Origin: Glaciecola blandensis
GTDB taxonomy: Bacteria; Pseudomonadota; Gammaproteobacteria; Enterobacterales; Alteromonadaceae
Assembly (NCBI RefSeq): GCF_031846165.1
Contig: NZ_JAVRIE010000002.1
Location: forward strand, 248,001-312,000
Direction of reading: 5' to 3'
DNA length: 64,000 nt
Positions 60,832 through 64,000 of the stretch are shown piece after piece. The notes under the pieces were generated by a model that saw only the letters and a list, made by a program, of their open reading frames with translations, ran no database searches and had not been told where the DNA came from. The position numbers were made by a program, and so were the translations under genes. Every line of letters begins with the position of its first letter. Positions within the stretch are counted from its first letter, which is position 1.

Positions 60832-61653
60832 ATGCGATTCATTCCAAAGTGTGCCCTGATATGTCTATTGAGTGTCAATGTAACCATAGTTAATGCCCAT
60901 GATTTTTGGTTAAACCCCAAGAGTTTTCATGCCGATACTGCTCCAACAAAAGTGCCTGTTAAGTTTTTAGTCGGCCATGCAAACGATGTGAGCCCTTGGT
61001 CATTGAGCTGGGATCGTATTGTTGCGCTTCGCACTTATAGTGACGGCGAATTTAAAGATCAGATTGAAAATGTGCATGTGAATAATGGTTTAATTAAGGG
61101 ATTTGCGAATGTTGTCTTGTCAGAGGAGGGGACACACATATTGGGCTTTGAGAGCTATCATAGCTTTAGCAGTCTGGCCGCGGATAAGTTTAATGATTAC
61201 GCTAAAAAAGAAGGTTTAGCGCTAGTGCTTGAGCAGCGAAATCGCTTAAACCAAAACCAGGACGATGGTCGTGAAATATATTCACGCAAGGCAAAAAGCT
61301 TACTCCAAGTTGGAGATACATATACCGACAACATCACTAAGCCCATTGGGCACATGCTTGAAATCGTGCCCATGCAGAACCCGTATACACTTAAAGGTGA
61401 AGCAACATTACCGATAAAGGTTCTCTTTAGAGGGAAGCCTCTTGAGAACGCGCTTGTCGATATTGCGCGACTTTCTGTGGCCTCGCCTGAAAAACAAGAA
61501 ATGAGAACTAACGCAAAAGGTGAAGCGACTTTCACTATCGACACGCAAGGCAGTTGGATTGTGAATGTGATTTGGGCTGTACCAAATGCCGACCAGAGCA
61601 CGGCCGAGTTTGAGACTTATTTTTCTAGCTTAACGTTTGGCTACGACAAGTAA
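60832..61653 (+). CDS. DUF4198 family exported protein
   Basis: The 273 residues begin with a signal peptide (RFIPKCALICLLSVNVTIVNA), followed directly by HDFWLNPKSF. A DUF4198 beta-sandwich pattern follows, with PVKFLVGHANDV, KPIGHMLEIVPMQNPY and a C-terminal carboxypeptidase-regulatory-like fold (FRGKPLENALVDI, then GEATFTIDTQGSWIVNVIW). Several members of the family are linked to nickel or cobalt uptake, but the His at the mature N-terminus is the only hint of metal binding here. AAGGAGAGCC is a strong ribosome binding site. Confidence 0.82.
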   Translation: MRFIPKCALICLLSVNVTIVNAHDFWLNPKSFHADTAPTKVPVKFLVGHANDVSPWSLSWDRIVALRTYSDGEFKDQIENVHVNNGLIKGFANVVLSEEGTHILGFESYHSFSSLAADKFNDYAKKEGLALVLEQRNRLNQNQDDGREIYSRKAKSLLQVGDTYTDNITKPIGHMLEIVPMQNPYTLKGEATLPIKVLFRGKPLENALVDIARLSVASPEKQEMRTNAKGEATFTIDTQGSWIVNVIWAVPNADQSTAEFETYFSSLTFGYDK

Positions 61654-61673
61654 AGTGAGTCTAGTCTATCCAT

Positions 61674-61713
61674 TAAAAAAGCGAGCAACCTGAATGGATT
61701 ACTCGCTTTTTTT
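61674..61713. terminator. Bidirectional terminator between DUF4198 and anti-sigma genes
   Basis: AAAAAAGCGAG pairs with CTCGCTTTTTTT around a loop of about 15 bases. The A and T runs allow use by both converging genes. Confidence 0.8.
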
Positions 61714-61741
61714 GCTTACTTAGTATGTCTTTCAATTCACC

Positions 61742-62455
61742 TTATAGTAAGGCCAATTCCGCAGCAAATAAGACTTCAGTCGGCGCACCTGTTGGGCTAC
61801 CGCCTTTGGGTTCTAAACTGACGGCCAAGGCTGCAATCTCAAGCTGATCGAAAACCTCAGGCTTTTGCAGTATAAAGGTACCTTCTTGCTGTAATAAACC
61901 CAAAGAAATAGGCGCGTCACCTGATGCAGGTACAATCCACAATTGATAGTCGTTTGCGGGACGTTTTGTTAAGTTTTGCGTGCTACGAATAAACAAACTG
62001 TCTTTACGCACATCAACTGACCACAAGGTTTTTTGCTCTGCGTTAGCAAAAATAGCGACAGCTTCAGGTGACTTAACATCACTTGAAAATTGATAGAATA
62101 CAACGGCTAGAAACAAGCTAGCAGCCACCGCTAAACCACTCAAGGCTTTCCAACTGTCATTGGCGCTGGCTTGCTTTCTTATTTCAGGTGAAACTTCAAT
62201 ACCACTGAGCTTTTCCGGATTAAAATCAAAACCTAAGTTTTGCTGTATCTCTCTCCAAACACTTGCTGGAGGTTCAACAGGGTCAATGGCAGTGGCCATC
62301 ACATTTAATTGAGATTCCCAGTAATGCACTGCTGCTTGTACTTTTGCATTCTTGACTTTAATAGCTTCAAAGCGATTTCGCGCAGCACCCCGTAGAGTGC
62401 CCAGAACGTATTCTGCGGCGAGTGAAGAAAGTAGTTTGGTATCATTATAATTCAT
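61742..62455 (-). CDS. RskA-type anti-sigma factor
   Basis: From the ATG at 62455 the protein has 237 residues. It has an N-terminal sigma-binding helical part (LLSSLAAEYVLGTLRGAARNRFEAIKV) and a membrane helix at about residue 107-127 (ALSGLAVAASLFLAVVFYQF). A periplasmic RskA C-terminal domain ends with LEPKGGSPTGAPTEVLFAA. Such proteins hold a cognate ECF sigma factor until proteolysis. The ATG overlaps the sigma stop by four bases (ATGA), tight coupling that supports the start over a longer reading from 62557. The signal that releases the sigma is unknown. Confidence 0.88.
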   Translation of the reverse strand: MNYNDTKLLSSLAAEYVLGTLRGAARNRFEAIKVKNAKVQAAVHYWESQLNVMATAIDPVEPPASVWREIQQNLGFDFNPEKLSGIEVSPEIRKQASANDSWKALSGLAVAASLFLAVVFYQFSSDVKSPEAVAIFANAEQKTLWSVDVRKDSLFIRSTQNLTKRPANDYQLWIVPASGDAPISLGLLQQEGTFILQKPEVFDQLEIAALAVSLEPKGGSPTGAPTEVLFAAELALL

Positions 62456-63003
62456 AAGCTTAAACACCTCTCTAAGGCTTGAAGACCTCTTCGAATCCAA
62501 CTCTTGATTGTGCCAAGTGGCTTCTCCATATGTGCAACAACTTCGCCATGCGAACAACCATTAAAATAGGCTAAATGAATAGCTTGTCTTTGCATGTGGT
62601 CTAGTTCATTCATACAACGACTAAGCTTGCCTGTCTCATGGTCGCTCTCTGACTCTGAGGCTTCAATATTTGACGAAGGAATGCTGTCCAGATCCGCTAC
62701 CCCCTCTTCTTTGCGAACCTTGCGATACCTAAGGATATCAAGAGCACGGTAGCGCACGATACTGATAATCCATGTGAGGACGGTGCCTTTACCTTCTGTA
62801 TATTGACTTGCGTTGTACCAAATCCGTACAAAGGCTTCTTGTGTTGCTTCTTCCGCTAACTCTGGTTTTGCTAACATCTTTAATGCCACAGCGTAAACTT
62901 GGCCACTGGTCTTATTATAAATTGCTTCAAAAGCCGGACGATCATTTCGCGCAACTTTTAACAGCAAAGGTAATAGTTCTTCATGTTCCATATTGTTTTC
63001 CAT
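62452..63003 (-). CDS. ECF RNA polymerase sigma factor (SigK-like)
   Basis: The protein has sigma region 2 (AFEAIYNKTSGQVYAVALKMLAKPELAEEATQEAFVRIW, then WIISIVRYRALDILR) and region 4 with a helix-turn-helix (HLAYFNGCSHGEVVAHMEKPLGTIKSWIRRGLQAL). It belongs to the group of ECF factors controlled by RskA-like anti-sigmas. The start is uncertain among a TTG at 63027, the ATG at 63003 and the ATG at 62991; I use 63003 because the residues before it are unconserved. The divergent DUF4331 gene is a plausible target, with 282 bases between the two starts. Confidence 0.87.
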   Translation of the reverse strand: MENNMEHEELLPLLLKVARNDRPAFEAIYNKTSGQVYAVALKMLAKPELAEEATQEAFVRIWYNASQYTEGKGTVLTWIISIVRYRALDILRYRKVRKEEGVADLDSIPSSNIEASESESDHETGKLSRCMNELDHMQRQAIHLAYFNGCSHGEVVAHMEKPLGTIKSWIRRGLQALERCLSL

Positions 63004-63285
63004 GATCTGCTTGTTTTTATACTTCAAACACCCAAACGGCTAGTAGTTCAAATTGGATGCAGGAAACGGCCTTTTTAAAAAATGTGCCGCCTGGAAATCG
63101 ACATACGACTAAATGTTTACCCTAGTATAGTGCTTACTTTTTAAATTTCTTAACTCTTTCAGCTTCTTACTGCCTCGAAGCGCTTGTTCACATGCTTAAT
63201 TTGAGAAAGCTTATATTTCTTGCATCCACTTCATTCCTTCGCGCGTTTGGCTCTTAGTAATTACAATCAATAAGGAAGACTAACT

Positions 63286-64000
63286 ATGAGAAAAACACAG
63301 CTATCACTAATTGTTTCTGCTTTGTGCGGAATGGCTATTAGCAGTGCCGTGCAGGCATCAAGCCACAGAGAAGCACCGAATATCACGCGTTTTCCTACGG
63401 TAGATTCTACCGACTTTTATGCGTTTAATAGTTATGAAGAAGGCCGAGGCGACTATGTCACCATGATCGCCAACTACATTCCATTGCAGGATGCGTATGG
63501 TGGACCGAACTATTTTCCAATGGATCCTGAAGCCGTTTACAGCATCCACATTGATACTGATGGTGATGCTGAGGAAGATCTTAGCTTCGCATTTGATTTT
63601 GATAGAAAACTCGCGAACGACAACCAAGGCGTTAAATTAACGATAGGTCCTGAAGGTAACCAACGTTCGGTCGGTGTGCCTTTAATCAATATTGGTCCTA
63701 TATCCAGCGCTGACCAAAGTGCTGCGAATTTTGCTGAGTCCTACACAATTACCATGATTGAAGGGAATGCGCGGACAGGAACACGCACACCCGTTACAAA
63801 TGCCACCAGTGGTGGGGAAGCTTTTGGTAAGCCACTCGACTACATCGGTAATAAAACCTTTTCTAATCTTGCCGGTTATCAAAGCTACGCCAATAGCTTT
63901 ATATATGACATTGCGATCCCCGGTTGTGATGAGATGGGCCGAGTATTCGTTGGTCAACGAAAAGACCCTTTTGCAGTGAACCTTGGGGAAACGTTCGACC
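63286..64000 (+). CDS. DUF4331 family exported protein (N-terminal part)
   Basis: The first 238 codons of this gene are present; the rest lies beyond the window. A signal peptide (RKTQLSLIVSALCGMAISSAVQA) is followed by the DUF4331 pattern SSHREAPNITRFPTVDSTDFYAFNSYEEGRGDYVTMIANYIPLQDAYGGPNYF. AAGGA ten bases before the ATG is a good ribosome binding site. Family members are periplasmic or secreted proteins of unknown function, often encoded beside SigK/RskA-type genes, as here. Confidence 0.88.
   Translation, partial: MRKTQLSLIVSALCGMAISSAVQASSHREAPNITRFPTVDSTDFYAFNSYEEGRGDYVTMIANYIPLQDAYGGPNYFPMDPEAVYSIHIDTDGDAEEDLSFAFDFDRKLANDNQGVKLTIGPEGNQRSVGVPLINIGPISSADQSAANFAESYTITMIEGNARTGTRTPVTNATSGGEAFGKPLDYIGNKTFSNLAGYQSYANSFIYDIAIPGCDEMGRVFVGQRKDPFAVNLGETFD

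Overview
The window looks like chromosomal DNA of a free-living, probably marine gammaproteobacterium, most likely of the Alteromonadales. The evidence is the lptM-lysA-dapF-DUF484-xerC-yigB block, an Alteromonas-type nitrate assimilation locus, many c-di-GMP and chemotaxis proteins, a cell-wall recycling ligase (Mpl), and moderate G+C. No rRNA, tRNA, prophage or intact insertion sequence was recognised. The species assignment is inference from gene content only.

Bases 1-12255 form a nitrate assimilation region, all on the plus strand. It holds the end of nirD, nasA (with a fused C-terminal 2Fe-2S domain), a siroheme uroporphyrinogen methyltransferase, a TrpD2/YbiB-like protein, the NasT antiterminator and NasS nitrate sensor, then an nrtABC-type uptake system and a porin. 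The nrtA leader carries an NtrC-like site, a good sigma-54 promoter, a hexaloop hairpin and an intrinsic terminator. This is the arrangement expected for combined nitrogen-status (NtrC) and nitrate-induced (NasS/NasT antitermination) control.

Bases 12280-16610 hold a GntR-type regulator divergent from a KDG-type sugar kinase with operator-like repeats between them. A strongly folded, unexplained leader RNA follows, then a 45-codon membrane peptide, an ATP-grasp enzyme and a nitrilase. Bases 16632-24105 are mostly minus strand: a CheY-like receiver, a DUF3300 protein with a very basic tail, RibA, a large membrane c-di-GMP protein with a degenerate GGDEF motif, and SelO. Bases 24167-33702 contain a small cytochrome c lipoprotein, a GST, RecQ, a Phd/PIN toxin-antitoxin pair, RarD, a second GGDEF-EAL protein with intact motifs, a lipoprotein, a divergent TrpRS and a TIGR02647 protein.

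Bases 33867-50602 hold an RND efflux pair, UvrD with an SOS box, a 1299-residue hybrid kinase containing a G10 tract, CysE, and the conserved yigB-xerC-DUF484-dapF-lysA-lptM operon. The kinase and cysE sit, in opposite orientation, between yigB and uvrD. Bases 50686-58294 carry a glycosyltransferase, a PAP2 phosphatase, RraA, a GIY-YIG nuclease gene flanked by inverted arrays of dRS3/REP-like palindromes, an S1/P1 nuclease, UbiX, Mpl, Fbp and Ppa. The last part has a DUF3299 protein, a chemoreceptor, a DUF4198 protein, an ECF sigma/anti-sigma pair, and the start of a divergent DUF4331 gene cut by the window edge.

The best candidates for something new are the structured RNA at 14376-14503 with its downstream small membrane peptide, the GIY-YIG/palindrome module at 52963-53552, the G10 tract in the kinase, and the TrpD2-like protein in a pathway controlled by RNA antitermination.
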